From: Rhizonema sp. PD37
GTDB lineage: Bacteria > Cyanobacteriota > Cyanobacteriia > Cyanobacteriales > Nostocaceae
Direction: 5' to 3'
Length of the DNA stretch: 64,000 nt
Assembly: GCA_029379215.1 (NCBI GenBank)
Contig: JAQYWO010000003.1
Location: forward strand, 1-64,000
The position numbers and the translations under genes are program-made. Under the pieces are notes generated by a model, which searched no databases, had not been told where the DNA came from, and saw only the letters and a program-made list of their open reading frames with translations. Positions 1 to 8,505 of the stretch are shown one piece after another. Within the stretch, counting starts at the first letter, position 1. Each line of letters begins with the position of its first letter.

Positions 1-160
1 AACCAGCGCGCATGAGGCGTTTTCCCGCCGTAGGCGACTGGTGTTAGCGTTAGCGTCAGCGGTAGCGAGTCTTCGAGCGTCAGCGTTAGCGACGAAGGAG
101 CGTCACCCGAAGGGCGGTTCAATAAATCAAGCCTTTTGGCAAATGAATGCGTAAGTCCTA
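1..160. repeat. Right part of a composite MITE-like repeat
   Basis: From the window edge to the terminal GCGTAAGTCCTA at about 149-160 this stretch matches 39413-39539 almost base for base. The shared parts are the block starting CAGCGCGCATGAGGCG, the GGCGGTTCAATAAAT block and the end. This copy has about 30 extra bases of degenerate GTTAGCG/GTCAGCG heptamers in the middle. The left end lies outside the window. The short form of the element is at 20099-20194. It is non-coding and probably moved by a transposase supplied in trans (inference). Confidence 0.75.
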
Positions 161-205
161 GTTCATTTCAAAATTTCGTAGAGAAGCTTTATTTATATGT
201 ATTAC

Positions 206-303
206 AAAGCTTTAGGATTTACGTATTGACAAAAAATATTATTCATGTATACTACTTCACCCCAATCAATTACTTCCTTGTCAATGCGTAAGTCATAAGC
301 TTT
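206..303. repeat. 98-bp inverted-repeat element (MITE-like)
   Basis: The left arm at 206-230 (AAAGCTTTAGGATTTACG then TATTGAC) and the right arm at 280-303 (GTCAATGCGTAAG then TCATAAGCTTT) are imperfect inverted repeats of about 24 bp with one indel. The arms resemble the AGGACTTACGCA ends of the larger elements in this window. The 49-bp centre is AT-rich and holds a consensus-like promoter. It lies just beyond the 3' end of cobH. Confidence 0.6.
226..253 (+). promoter_or_regulatory. Consensus sigma-70-type promoter inside the small IR element
   Basis: TTGACA at 226-231 and TATACT at 248-253 are separated by 16 bp on the plus strand. No plus-strand gene follows. Transcription would run into the 3' end of cobH as antisense. 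Activity is an inference from the motif only. Confidence 0.45.
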
Positions 304-337
304 ACATTAACAGAGTGACTCCGTGCCCTTTAACTTC

Positions 338-949
338 TCACTCCGATGCCAGTACAATTAAAGCATTGAGGATAGCCGCAGCAACAGGAGAACCACCCTT
401 ACGCCCTTCTACACAAATTTGATGGACTGGTGTATTGGCGAGTGCTGCTTTCGACTCAATCACAGAGACAAAGCCAACGGGAACGCCAATCACTAAAGCA
501 GGTAAGACTGAGGCAGTGATTAACTCATGACAAAGAGCTAGCAAAGCCGTTGGAGCATTGCCGATCGCATAAATTGCTTCTGGAAATTCCTTGTAGCATT
601 GTAACAACCCAGTTTCCGTACGCGTTTTTCCAGGAAGTGCTTTGGGGGCAAGTTCCACAGCGTTAATTAATTGATTTCCAAATGTTTGAGCAACCAATCC
701 CGCTACTCCCTGCTTTACCATACCGACATCAGCAATAATTGGGACACGGTGACGTAGTGCTGTCATTCCCGCTTCAATAGCGCCTTCTGAAAATCGCATC
801 AGGTGCTGGAACTCAAAATCAGCAGTCGTATGAATGACTCGCCGGACAATTGCATACTCTGCACAATTGAAGTTATGTTCGCCAATTTCGCGATCAATGA
901 TTGTGAAACTCTGCTCTGTTATAGGATGGATTAATGAACTCATACTCAT
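338..949 (-). CDS. cobH: Precorrin-8X methylmutase (CobH/CbiC)
   Basis: This 203-residue protein has the size and features of the CobH/CbiC family. That family moves a methyl group from C-11 to C-12 of precorrin-8X to give hydrogenobyrinate (or the cobalt form) in cobalamin synthesis in the cytoplasm. The conserved block RRVIHTTADFEFQHL near residues 36-50 holds the histidine expected to act in catalysis. The C-terminal VEGRKGGSPVAAAILNAL is also typical of the family. An earlier in-frame Met (MSMSS) makes the first residues uncertain by two codons. It stands alone here, with no other cobalamin gene in the window, as is usual for scattered cyanobacterial cob genes. Confidence 0.93.
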   Translation of the reverse strand: MSMSSLIHPITEQSFTIIDREIGEHNFNCAEYAIVRRVIHTTADFEFQHLMRFSEGAIEAGMTALRHRVPIIADVGMVKQGVAGLVAQTFGNQLINAVELAPKALPGKTRTETGLLQCYKEFPEAIYAIGNAPTALLALCHELITASVLPALVIGVPVGFVSVIESKAALANTPVHQICVEGRKGGSPVAAAILNALIVLASE

Positions 950-965
950 TATATATTATTGGCAC

Positions 966-1064
966 TAATTGTTGATGTAATTCGTAATTCATATATTCGT
1001 AATATAGAAATACCTTTAATTACGAATTACAAATTACGAACTACGAATTAGTAATTATCTGATG
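966..1064. repeat. AT-rich degenerate short repeats (AATTACGAATT type)
   Basis: Repeated variants of AATTCGTAAT and ATTACGAATTAC occur between cobH and the next gene, for example 979-992, 1018-1034 and 1036-1052. The pattern is the usual intergenic short-tandem-repeat clutter of filamentous cyanobacteria and can fold into small hairpins. Confidence 0.5.
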
Positions 1065-1066
1065 AC

Positions 1067-1855
1067 CTAATTAAAATTTAAGCTTGGCCAATCTGGTTGA
1101 CGATAATAGTTTGTCATGTCGTCAAACTTTCTTAGTTCAGCACGCTCTGCCAAAAATTCAGGTAAATTTAAGAGCCATTTCTCATTTAAATCAGAAAGCA
1201 TTGTGGCAAAGCGATCGCGATCTAAATCGGGGGAAATCTCTCCAAAATATCCTAATGTCACATGAGCGGTGAAGTCATAATGTTGTTCGATTCCTAGTGC
1301 CATCAACTGAGAATTTTGATAAATTGCTCTACGCAAGTTAAGAATCTGCTGATAGGAGTCTTCATTCTGAGGGACTAAACAAACACCTACAGCTCTTGGC
1401 ATCACTATCAATCCGAGCATTTGCCAGCGAATTGGGCTTTTCTGGGTTATTGCTTGTTGATACTCCTGAAAGATTTCAGTGAAGCAAGAGCGTAACTGCA
1501 CTTCAAATGCTGGATTTTGTTCAGAAGCATCACGGTAAGCACTGTCCCAAATTAGATCTGCCAAAGTCAGATGAAAGCTAGTAGGAGGTACAGGCACAAT
1601 TAAATCATTGCTTACAGATAACTGTAAAAGTTGCTGTTGGTAACTTTGTAAGTTGACATAGAAGGCATTTTCTGCATCTTCATCCTCAAAACATGGTGTA
1701 ATCACCGTATAACCAGGAAATGGCATAGCTTTTATACTCCCGGAATGCACCTGAAACTTAGAAGATTCCTGAATGCGATGGATTTGGGATCTGTAAGCTT
1801 CTGGTAATGTCATCCTTGCTACCCGGTTCAAGTAAGTTTGATAGTTGTCGTCCAA
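1067..1855 (-). CDS. 2H phosphoesterase-like protein (DUF1868 type)
   Basis: The 262-residue protein carries the two H-x-T signatures of the 2H phosphoesterase superfamily: SFHLTLADL near residue 94 and FTAHVTLGYFG near residue 196. Members with known activity hydrolyse or form cyclic 2',3'- or 1',2'-phosphates on RNA ends or small molecules. The substrate of this group is not established, so only the fold and the likely catalytic histidines can be claimed. There is no signal peptide, so it should be cytoplasmic. It lies 117 bp upstream of cobH on the same strand, across an AT-rich repeat, so co-transcription is possible but not shown. The start MDDNYQTYL follows an A/G-rich stretch. Confidence 0.75.
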   Translation of the reverse strand: MDDNYQTYLNRVARMTLPEAYRSQIHRIQESSKFQVHSGSIKAMPFPGYTVITPCFEDEDAENAFYVNLQSYQQQLLQLSVSNDLIVPVPPTSFHLTLADLIWDSAYRDASEQNPAFEVQLRSCFTEIFQEYQQAITQKSPIRWQMLGLIVMPRAVGVCLVPQNEDSYQQILNLRRAIYQNSQLMALGIEQHYDFTAHVTLGYFGEISPDLDRDRFATMLSDLNEKWLLNLPEFLAERAELRKFDDMTNYYRQPDWPSLNFN

Positions 1856-2533
1856 GCTTAATATCCTCCAGCGCTCACTTAATAGATTTTAGGGAAAATT
1901 ACTCAGCATGGACTACTTTTTATTAGCAATCGGAAGGATGCGCGTTTACGTGAGTATATTGTGGAAAGACATACAATAGAATATGCCCTTTCGCAGAAAA
2001 GAGTGATAATTAAAATATTCGTGATACTGTTCAATAATATTTTTTTAGGTATAACAAAAAAGCAATATACCTATAGAGGTATATTTTGGACTATTTCATA
2101 AATTAAGTGAAAGCATGCCCAGAGTTCCTGTCCAGATACCCGACTTCTTCAAGAAGTCGGGTATCTTGGCATTTAGGAATCATTTAGGCGCTTTGTCAGC
2201 AACACAAGAGCTTCGCGACTATGATCGTTTTAAAATGAACGGCACGGGCATTTCTTTCTTATCAATAAGTACTTCACATAAATATGCTTATCAATCGCAT
2301 GCGGGAATATCATTTCCTGACGCGCAGAGATGATATTCCCCAATGAGCTTTGTAGCGTCTCCAAACAGCGCGTCTTTACTACAATTCCTACCGATTGACT
2401 TTAACTGAAGCGTATTGCTCAATAAGCGAGCATTAATGTGATTAACTTTGAGCTTATTGACATTGAACAGTCCTTGTTGATAATATGTATTCTCCCTGCC
2501 TGACGAGTGAGTTTAGGCAAAAATTTTGGGTAA
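1856..2533. other. Gene-free stretch, 678 bp
   Basis: No credible gene was found between the 2H phosphoesterase and the metallopeptidase. A 72-codon plus-strand ORF at 2115-2333 reads straight through a perfect hairpin and resembles nothing known. The only clear structure is that hairpin, listed separately. Confidence 0.5.
2134..2166. repeat. 33-bp hairpin repeat (ATACCCGACTTCTT type)
   Basis: Two perfect 16-bp arms surround one central base: AGATACCCGACTTCTT, C, then the exact reverse complement. This kind of dispersed hairpin is common in filamentous cyanobacterial genomes. There is no T-run on either side, so a terminator role is not supported. Confidence 0.7.
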
Positions 2534-3286
2534 TTACGATTGTAGTTCAACCCATAGAGGTATAGTTCGCCAAGCTTCTCGAAGTTCATGATCCAGTTGT
2601 TTGTAATTAGCTTCCTTTTCATTGACTAAATCCCAGAATGTGGATGAATGATTCATATGTACGGTATGGCACAATTCATGAATAAAAACGTAATGTACAA
2701 GACGATCTGGTATGAAAAGAAGCTTGTAATTGAGGCTGATGGTCTTATATCCTGAACAGCTTGCCCAACGAGTCTTTTGCCCCTTAACTAAAGTTTTGCC
2801 AAAGGGAAGATGACTAAGCTGACTGACTTCTTTGAGCCAAGGAACGAGATGAATGTGAGCTTTTTGAGAAATCCAACGTCGGAGAGCTAGTTTACAGGTA
2901 TCTACATCGTTAACATTACCATGAACTATGAGCTGACTATCCAGTTTCTCAGTTATCGCTACCTTAGATGCCGAGGTGTGATGATACTCAACGCCCCAAC
3001 CTTCTTTAATCGCTGGAAGTGCTATAAAGTCTGGGAGAGGGCAGGATGCCGTAGGTGCAAAGAACGGTCTCCACTGCTCAATCTTTTTAACTGCTGCTTC
3101 TAACCAAACCTGTTTCTTTTGTATAATGCTAGGAATGCAACTCTGGTCAAAACCTTTAGGAACAATGACCTCTATACCTTTTTCGATCGATACTTTGAGG
3201 TGCAAATTCTTAGCTTTTTGACTTTCACGGATAGTATAGTTAGGCAGAATATTTAGTTCGTTTGCCGGTGAATTTAAATTTACCAC
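2534..3286 (-). CDS. YgjP-like zinc metallopeptidase domain protein (DUF45)
   Basis: This 250-residue protein belongs to the YgjP/DUF45 family. The zinc-binding helix VFIHELCHTVHMNHSSTFW near residues 200-218 supplies HExxH and a third histidine as in the family. It is preceded by the typical TRWASCSGYKTISLNYKLL block. The N-terminal half (residues 15-50) is the beta-rich segment usual for the family, with YTIRESQKAKNLHLKV. Substrates are not known, although YgjP-type genes are sometimes found with restriction systems. No restriction gene is seen here. It has no signal peptide and is probably cytoplasmic. It stands alone. Confidence 0.85.
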   Translation of the reverse strand: MVNLNSPANELNILPNYTIRESQKAKNLHLKVSIEKGIEVIVPKGFDQSCIPSIIQKKQVWLEAAVKKIEQWRPFFAPTASCPLPDFIALPAIKEGWGVEYHHTSASKVAITEKLDSQLIVHGNVNDVDTCKLALRRWISQKAHIHLVPWLKEVSQLSHLPFGKTLVKGQKTRWASCSGYKTISLNYKLLFIPDRLVHYVFIHELCHTVHMNHSSTFWDLVNEKEANYKQLDHELREAWRTIPLWVELQS

Positions 3287-3545
3287 AAAGACGTACCTTT
3301 ATACATACCTACTTATAAGGATCAACATAATTCGTAATTTGTCATTATTCTCCCACGTATAAATGCGGGTATTTAGATCAGGATGCGAGTACAGTTTTGC
3401 TAGTGCTTCAATGAACAAGACTGCTTGTACCTCAATTCATTCTTTGCTTGTTCTTAGTCAATGGACGTATGATTAAAGACGTTCTAACTATCTTCACACT
3501 TTACTACTAAAACATAGATGAAGATTAGCTGAATTTCAAAATTCT

Positions 3546-4067
3546 CTAGTAGGTTAATGAACTAATTACCTTCAGCTTCTTCAAAAACTTATGTCCCGTG
3601 TCATTGACTGTCCAGTAATTTGTTCTCAAACCTATTTTGCGTAAGCGCACAGGAATTAACTCTGCTAATTTCATTTCTCCAATCATACCAAGTTTAACTC
3701 CTAAAGCTTTAAATATAAATACTAAAAAGACTTTTACTGAAGGCTCAAGAGCAACTTCTCTAGTATTCGTATTGATTGTACTCAGTTCTACAAGCTTTGG
3801 AGTGCTATCCATAACGACAGAATCTCCTGAAGCACGAGCTAATACAAAAGCTTTTACTTTGTCATAGCTTGTGTCCAGCCTATAAACGTCTGTTAATGCA
3901 AGACACATCTCTACAATATAATAGAGCAATGCACCTAACGCAGCCCAATCACCAAAGATTTCCAAACTTTCTCCCTGTGCTTTCATTTTTGAAGTGGCGA
4001 TCGCAGATGACTTGCTTAGCTGCATCTTGCTTGTTCCACCCTTTAGGTGCTTTAACTTCACTCCCAT
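3546..4067 (-). CDS. Hypothetical protein, possibly frame-disrupted at its start
   Basis: I do not recognise this 173-residue protein. A hydrophobic stretch lies near residues 38-62 (GDWAALGALLYYIVEMCLAL), followed by a mixed charged region with SVKVFLVFIFKALGV near residue 109. The first 14 residues are doubtful. A start at the Met at 4025 would have a purine-rich AAGGGTGG upstream. In another frame 3949-4164 is open and protein-like (GIVYNLTHFKQYGSEV). One possibility is therefore a single gene starting at 4164 and broken by a frameshift near 4015-4060. The alternative is two unrelated reading frames of which only this one is real. Confidence 0.45.
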   Translation of the reverse strand: MGVKLKHLKGGTSKMQLSKSSAIATSKMKAQGESLEIFGDWAALGALLYYIVEMCLALTDVYRLDTSYDKVKAFVLARASGDSVVMDSTPKLVELSTINTNTREVALEPSVKVFLVFIFKALGVKLGMIGEMKLAELIPVRLRKIGLRTNYWTVNDTGHKFLKKLKVISSLTY

Positions 4068-4344
4068 ATTGCTTAAAGTGTGTTAAGTTATACACGATTC
4101 CTGAAAATTTAGCTAAAAAACCGCTATCACTAGCTGAAACTAGTGCGTCGTCACATGGACTCATCTTTTTCTACCTTACTTAACTGACCAATTTTGCTCC
4201 CTACATTAATATTGTTTCCATCAAATATAATGATTTAGGTTGCGATCGCCTTGAGGATAACATATCAGCATCTGCAACTCATGCAAAGTTGTCACTAAAC
4301 GCGCTAACTCATTTTACAGGAAATTAAACCATAAGGAATTGACT

Positions 4345-4713
4345 ATGACAGAAGCGAACAACGTACTGGGCGGAAAACTGGAAATTTGTTGCACTTCCCC
4401 CCTGACTGGGTACTACCGTGACGGTTTATGTCGTACAGGGGGTCAGGATTTTGGCTCCCACGTTATTTGCGCCCAAATCACGGCCGAATTTCTTGAGTTT
4501 ACCAAATCACGGGGAAACGATCTCAGCACGCCTGTACCTGATGCTCAATTTCCTGGGTTGAAAGCAGGCGATCGCTGGTGTTTATGTGCTTCTCGCTGGC
4601 TTGAAGCCTTTGATGCTGGGGTAGCCCCACCAGTTATCCTCTCAGCAACACATCCCAGAGCTTTGGAAGTTGTCACCTTAGACGATTTGAAAAAATACGC
4701 CCTTGGTTCTTAA
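4345..4713 (+). CDS. DUF2237 family protein
   Basis: The 122-residue protein matches the small DUF2237 family. Characteristic blocks are GKLEICCTSPLTGYYRDG at the N-terminus, the central HVICAQITAEFLEFTKSRGN, and GDRWCLCASRWLEAFDAG near residues 75-92, where Cys and Trp residues are conserved. The function is unknown; the Cys pattern suggests metal or redox chemistry, which is inference only. ATG at 4345 is chosen over the TTG two codons earlier because a TAAGGA Shine-Dalgarno sequence sits seven bases before it. It has no signal peptide. It is followed by a gap of about 140 bp and a small membrane protein. Confidence 0.85.
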   Translation: MTEANNVLGGKLEICCTSPLTGYYRDGLCRTGGQDFGSHVICAQITAEFLEFTKSRGNDLSTPVPDAQFPGLKAGDRWCLCASRWLEAFDAGVAPPVILSATHPRALEVVTLDDLKKYALGS

Positions 4714-4854
4714 GCAAGCAACTGCTAGATCAAATCAAGCGCTCGCTCCTGGTTATGCAAGGGGCGAGACAAGATTAGTGAATCTTATCTTTATATCTGC
4801 CTCTTCTCCAAAGTGTTATGCGCTCTCGAGTTTATCTTGAGCTATTCACAGGCT

Positions 4855-5223
4855 ATGATCAACGAGGATGCTAAGTCAAGCCAAAACTCAATAATGGTAA
4901 CAGTCGTTGTCATCATTAATACGCTTATCTCGCTGATGCTTTTCTACATAACTTGGCGAGTATGGAAACTGAAGCAACGCCTGGTGAGGATAGCTGATAG
5001 ATTAGTCGTAGCTGAGCGTAAAACTCATGCGATACTAGATCGTAAACCTGAAGCTATTTATAAAGGTCAGCGAAATATTCAAAACTTACGACAGAGATCT
5101 CTGCTGCTCCAGCTACAAATTCAACAAGTACGACAGATTTTCAACCTACTTTTTGTTGGGGCACAAGTCTGGCGCAATCATTTTTGGAGGCTTCAGTTAA
5201 AGTCTTGGAAAAAGAGGGAGTAG
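4855..5223 (+). CDS. Small membrane protein with basic coiled-coil tail
   Basis: The start MINEDAKSS is taken at the ATG 4855. A GTG at 4813 would add 14 residues. The 122-residue product has one membrane segment near residues 15-37 (VTVVVIINTLISLMLFYITW). A strongly basic, glutamine-rich helix follows, with heptad-like leucines and RQRSLLLQLQIQQVRQIF, and ends in LKSWKKRE. The design resembles cyanobacterial proteins found near YtxH/DUF948 genes, which start 460 bp downstream on the same strand. The function is unknown. A role in envelope organisation or stress is a guess from these neighbours. Confidence 0.6.
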   Translation: MINEDAKSSQNSIMVTVVVIINTLISLMLFYITWRVWKLKQRLVRIADRLVVAERKTHAILDRKPEAIYKGQRNIQNLRQRSLLLQLQIQQVRQIFNLLFVGAQVWRNHFWRLQLKSWKKRE

Positions 5224-5688
5224 GAATTGTGAAATGCGGGAGATGAGCATGTAAAGTCAGCCCTCAATTGTACGAGTGTAATCAGTGATGGTTGACTGAT
5301 GACATTCGTACAGTGACGGGGCGACTATACATGAGGGCAGTGCGTTGTTCTGGTTCCCCCTTTTGTAGCAACTGCCCGTCAATTTCCCAGAAAGAATAGA
5401 CTCAAGAGCCGATGAATTAATATTTTTCTCATCGGGAATTCCCAGAAATAAATTATCCAATTCTCACTCCTCAACCTACTTCCTCACTCCCCCTGCTAGA
5501 ATACTCCCCCTTACAGATTGATTATTTTTTTTCTTTGGAAGTCCCATAGCGCGAATGAGCGAATTCCAAGGCAACGGTACTAGTGTTTTGAGATCCTCAG
5601 ATAGGTGGATCAAATCGTTTTCATCTTGTCAGACGTGAAAATCGGCATAAATGCATAAAATGGGTGTAAGGAGAAGAGAAATAACAAA
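5224..5688. other. Gene-free stretch, 465 bp
   Basis: No supported gene is present. A minus-strand 67-codon ORF at 5257-5460 starts with TTG after GAGGAG, but its translation is low in protein-like character and resembles nothing known. The right end should carry the promoter of the YtxH gene. A GTAAGGAGAAGAG stretch at about 5668-5680 is its ribosome-binding region. Confidence 0.4.
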
Positions 5689-6063
5689 ATGTCTAACAAC
5701 CGTTCTGGAGTATTTTTTGGTGGTATGATGCTAGGAGCTACTATTGGGGCCTTAACTGGGTTGCTTGTAGCTCCGCGTACAGGGCGTGAAACACGTCAGC
5801 TATTGAAAAAATCTGCTGATGCTTTGCCGGATTTGGCAGAAGATTTATCAACGAGTGTCCAGATTCAAGCAGATCGTCTCTCTGCAAATGCGTTGCGGAA
5901 CTGGGATGAAACCTTGGATCGCCTGCGAGATGCGATCGCTGCGGGAATAGATGCCAGTAGAAGTGAAAGTCGAGTATTGAATAGGCAAAACTCACCAGAT
6001 GTGCAAAGTGCCGCTTCTCGCAAGGTAGAACACTTAGATCCCCTAACACAGCAAATAGAATAG
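5689..6063 (+). CDS. YtxH domain protein
   Basis: The 124-residue protein has a glycine-rich N-terminal membrane segment (GVFFGGMMLGATIGALTG, residues 7-24). The YtxH signature LVAPRTGRETRQLL follows, then a long amphipathic helical region. YtxH proteins are general-stress-related small membrane proteins of unknown mechanism. AAGGAG lies about 9 bases before the ATG. The gene is 18 bp upstream of a DUF948 gene, and such YtxH-DUF948 pairs are common, so the two probably form one operon and may act together at the membrane (inference). Confidence 0.85.
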   Translation: MSNNRSGVFFGGMMLGATIGALTGLLVAPRTGRETRQLLKKSADALPDLAEDLSTSVQIQADRLSANALRNWDETLDRLRDAIAAGIDASRSESRVLNRQNSPDVQSAASRKVEHLDPLTQQIE

Positions 6064-6081
6064 CTAATAAACAATATAACC

Positions 6082-6645
6082 GTGATCGATCCCCTTTTCT
6101 GGCTGGGAATGTCCATTCTTTTAGTCGCTGTTAGTCTGAGTACACTTTTGGTGGTGGCTATACCAACATTGCGGGAGTTAGCACGCGCAGCTCGCAGTGC
6201 AGAAAAGTTATTTGATATTTTGTTACGAGAATTACCACCAACTCTAGATGCCATTCGCATGACAAGTCTAGAAATCACTGACTTAACTGATGATGTTAGT
6301 GAAGGAGTTAGAAGTGCTAGTGAAGTTGTAAAACAAGTCGATCAAAGCTTAGATAATGCCAGGAAACAAGTACAAAATGTTCAAGTAGGCACACGCAGCG
6401 TCTTTGTCGGCGTGAAAACCGCTTGGAAAACATTCACGCGCCAAAAATCTCCCAAGCGAACAGGCGATCATCTCCCACCAACAAAACAAGAAGCTCTGAT
6501 TTTGCGAAGACGTGAAGCTTTACGGCAGGAAAATCGCCGGACAAAAGCAGAAACCACACGCCCTAATGACGCTTACAATGATCATGCTAGTTGGGATTTT
6601 GATGATGAAGATTTACCCTCTAAACCAACAGTTACTGACGATTGA
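6082..6645 (+). CDS. DUF948 domain membrane protein
   Basis: The 187-residue product begins with a membrane helix (residues 5-28, LFWLGMSILLVAVSLSTLLV). A DUF948-type amphipathic helical region follows to about residue 115, with repeated polar heptads such as SLEITDLTDDVSEGVRSAS. The C-terminal 60 residues are basic and then acidic and probably disordered. The GTG start follows the YtxH stop by 18 bp, which supports translational coupling. DUF948 proteins are envelope-associated and resemble the helical parts of chemotaxis receptors; no biochemical activity is known. Confidence 0.8.
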   Translation: MIDPLFWLGMSILLVAVSLSTLLVVAIPTLRELARAARSAEKLFDILLRELPPTLDAIRMTSLEITDLTDDVSEGVRSASEVVKQVDQSLDNARKQVQNVQVGTRSVFVGVKTAWKTFTRQKSPKRTGDHLPPTKQEALILRRREALRQENRRTKAETTRPNDAYNDHASWDFDDEDLPSKPTVTDD

Positions 6646-6881
6646 TCTGACGAAAAGCCAGGGGGAAGGGAGTAGAGAGCAAGGGGGCCGAACATCTCGC
6701 TTTAACACAAGTTGCTAATGGCGTAGATGCTAACATCACTCCGGCGTAGGCAGGTTGCATTTGCATGTGGTAATGGGTAACAGGAGTAGGAAGAAAATTT
6801 ACCAACCCCCTTTTTCCCAATTACTCATTACCGACTACCAAGCAGCACATACGTGCTTTGGTAGCAATGTGGGTTAATATA

Positions 6882-8219
6882 TTACATTGTTAAAGATTGA
6901 GCATTAGTCTCTATCAACTTCGCCAAATTTTGTAAGAACGCTGCAGCATGGGCACCGTAAATAATTCGGTGATCACAGGTAATATTTACCTGCATTTGTT
7001 GCTGTACACCGAACATACCGTCCCCTGTCGCTGCTAATTGTGGACGGGATGCGCCGATCGCTAAAATTGCACCTTGTCCGGGCGGCAAAATCGCATCAAA
7101 TCTGTCTACACCAAACATTCCCAAATTGGATAGTGTAAAGGTGCCGCTATTGTACTCATCTGCTTGTAACTGTTTGGCTCTAGCCCTCTCTACTAAGGAC
7201 TTCCAATTGCGCGATAAAGAATAGAGATCTACCGTATCGGCATTTTGCAGGACTGGTGTAATTAACCCACCATCATCCATTGCCACTGCCACAGCAACAT
7301 TAATACTAGAATGATAAACAATTCCCTGGTCTGAGTAGCTGGCATTCAATAGAGGATGTTTTTGTAAAGTCACAGCTACAGCTTTCGCTAAGAGCGCTGT
7401 CATCGTTACGCCTTTAGACTTAATCTGCTTATAAAGCTTGTCTAACCCATCTGTGGTAATCGTGTAGCCTACACGATAAACAGGTACAGATAAACTGACA
7501 ACCATATTCCGTACTACAGCATTTTGCAGGGTAGTAAAAGGTACGGTTTGTCCAGAAACAGTTGCGACAACTGGTATAGGTGTAGGTGTAGATGGGGCGG
7601 AAGTCTGTACGGGAGATGCTTTTGCTTGTGTAACAGGGGCGGGAGTTTGTACGTGTAACGCTTTTGCTTGTGTAACAGGGGCGACAACTGGTTGCTTACC
7701 AGCAGCAGCTTCTATATCCTCAGCAACAATGCGTCCGTAGGGTCCGCTGCCTGACAATGTATCCAAGTTTACTTTCAATTCTTTCGCCAATTTACGTGCG
7801 CGAGGTGAAGCGACAATTCTGCCATTCTGATGAGTTGGGGTAGCATTTTGAGACTCTGCGGCAGGGGAAGCTTGTACGGCTGTATCTGCTATCTGTCCAG
7901 GTGTGGATGCAATCGCTTCAGATGGCAACGCTGTATCACTTGCATTGGCTTGGGCAAGTACAGTTTCTATTTCAGCTTCTGTTTCTGCCAACAAGGCGAT
8001 CGCTGACCCAACAGGAGCAGTTTCACCAGCTTGTACTATGATGTGAGCGAGATATCCTTCATAGAAGGATTCGACATCCATATCTGCCTTATCTGACTCA
8101 ACCACCACCACTGTTTCGCCTTTTTCCACTTTGTTTCCGGGAGATTTTACCCAGGAGACGATTTTACCTTCAGTCATGGTGGAACTGAGCGCTGGCATAA
8201 ATACTTCGTAAGTGCTCAT
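6882..8219 (-). CDS. Dihydrolipoyllysine acetyltransferase, pyruvate dehydrogenase E2
   Basis: The 445-residue protein transfers the acetyl group from lipoyl-lysine to CoA in the pyruvate dehydrogenase complex. Domains in order are: a single lipoyl domain (residues 1-78) with the lysine in VVVVESDKADMDVESF; an Ala/Pro/Gln-rich linker; a peripheral-subunit-binding domain near residues 135-170 (ASPRARKLAKELKVNLD, GPYGRIVAEDIEA); a second linker with an internal repeat; and the catalytic domain from about residue 220. The catalytic motif is TCDHRIIYGAHAA. Tyr replaces the usual Asp, as is typical of cyanobacterial and plastid E2. I chose MSTYEVFMPALS at 8219 because it begins the lipoyl domain; the longer ORF adds 39 residues read from repeat DNA. 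Confidence 0.93.
   Translation of the reverse strand: MSTYEVFMPALSSTMTEGKIVSWVKSPGNKVEKGETVVVVESDKADMDVESFYEGYLAHIIVQAGETAPVGSAIALLAETEAEIETVLAQANASDTALPSEAIASTPGQIADTAVQASPAAESQNATPTHQNGRIVASPRARKLAKELKVNLDTLSGSGPYGRIVAEDIEAAAGKQPVVAPVTQAKALHVQTPAPVTQAKASPVQTSAPSTPTPIPVVATVSGQTVPFTTLQNAVVRNMVVSLSVPVYRVGYTITTDGLDKLYKQIKSKGVTMTALLAKAVAVTLQKHPLLNASYSDQGIVYHSSINVAVAVAMDDGGLITPVLQNADTVDLYSLSRNWKSLVERARAKQLQADEYNSGTFTLSNLGMFGVDRFDAILPPGQGAILAIGASRPQLAATGDGMFGVQQQMQVNITCDHRIIYGAHAAAFLQNLAKLIETNAQSLTM
7600..7690. repeat. Tandem repeat inside the E2 linker
   Basis: Two direct copies of a roughly 40-bp unit containing GCTTTTGCTTGTGTAACAGG begin near 7618 and 7660. They encode APVTQAKALHVQT followed by APVTQAKASPVQT. 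They extend the flexible linker between the subunit-binding and catalytic domains. Confidence 0.7.
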
Positions 8220-8281
8220 AAGGGTGGTTTCTGAATCAATAATTGATAAACTTTTAACGATTGAATTGTATCTCTTTCCGT

Positions 8282-8337
8282 AGTGCTGAGGAGCAAGCGC
8301 CGTGCGGAGGTTCCTCAGCACTTCAAAACTCAGCACT
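8282..8337. repeat. Hairpin of CTCAGCACT repeats before E2
   Basis: AGTGCTGAGGA at 8282-8292 is the exact inverse of TCCTCAGCACT at 8312-8322, and another CTCAGCACT follows at 8329-8337. In the E2 transcript this would be a leader hairpin about 60-120 nt before the start codon. It may simply be dispersed repeat DNA. Confidence 0.5.
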
Positions 8338-8505
8338 ATTTCAGTGAGGAACTATATTACGATAACTGGGTCTATTGATTTGTATTTCTTATCACGACTT
8401 TCCTTTTGGCGATAATTCTTTTCATTAGTCGCAGGAGCGCAGGTGACACATCAATCTAAAATTCAAGATTGGTCGTTTACTTACTGAAAATTACTTTGAA
8501 ATTTT

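Noticed and set aside
1..160. CRISPR-like repeats from the GTTAGCG/GTCAGCG array
   Set aside because: The units are 6-7 bp and degenerate, without spacers; this is a heptamer array inside a MITE.
2115..2333. Plus-strand 72-codon ORF
   Set aside because: It reads directly through a perfect repeat hairpin and has no protein-like pattern.
2419..2622. Minus-strand 67-codon ORF overlapping the end of the YgjP-like gene
   Set aside because: It overlaps the conserved end of the metallopeptidase gene in another frame and lacks its own signals.
5257..5460. Minus-strand 67-codon ORF with GAGGAG before a TTG
   Set aside because: The translation shows no family features and no hydrophobic or helical pattern; the start is weak. 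It is treated as non-coding.
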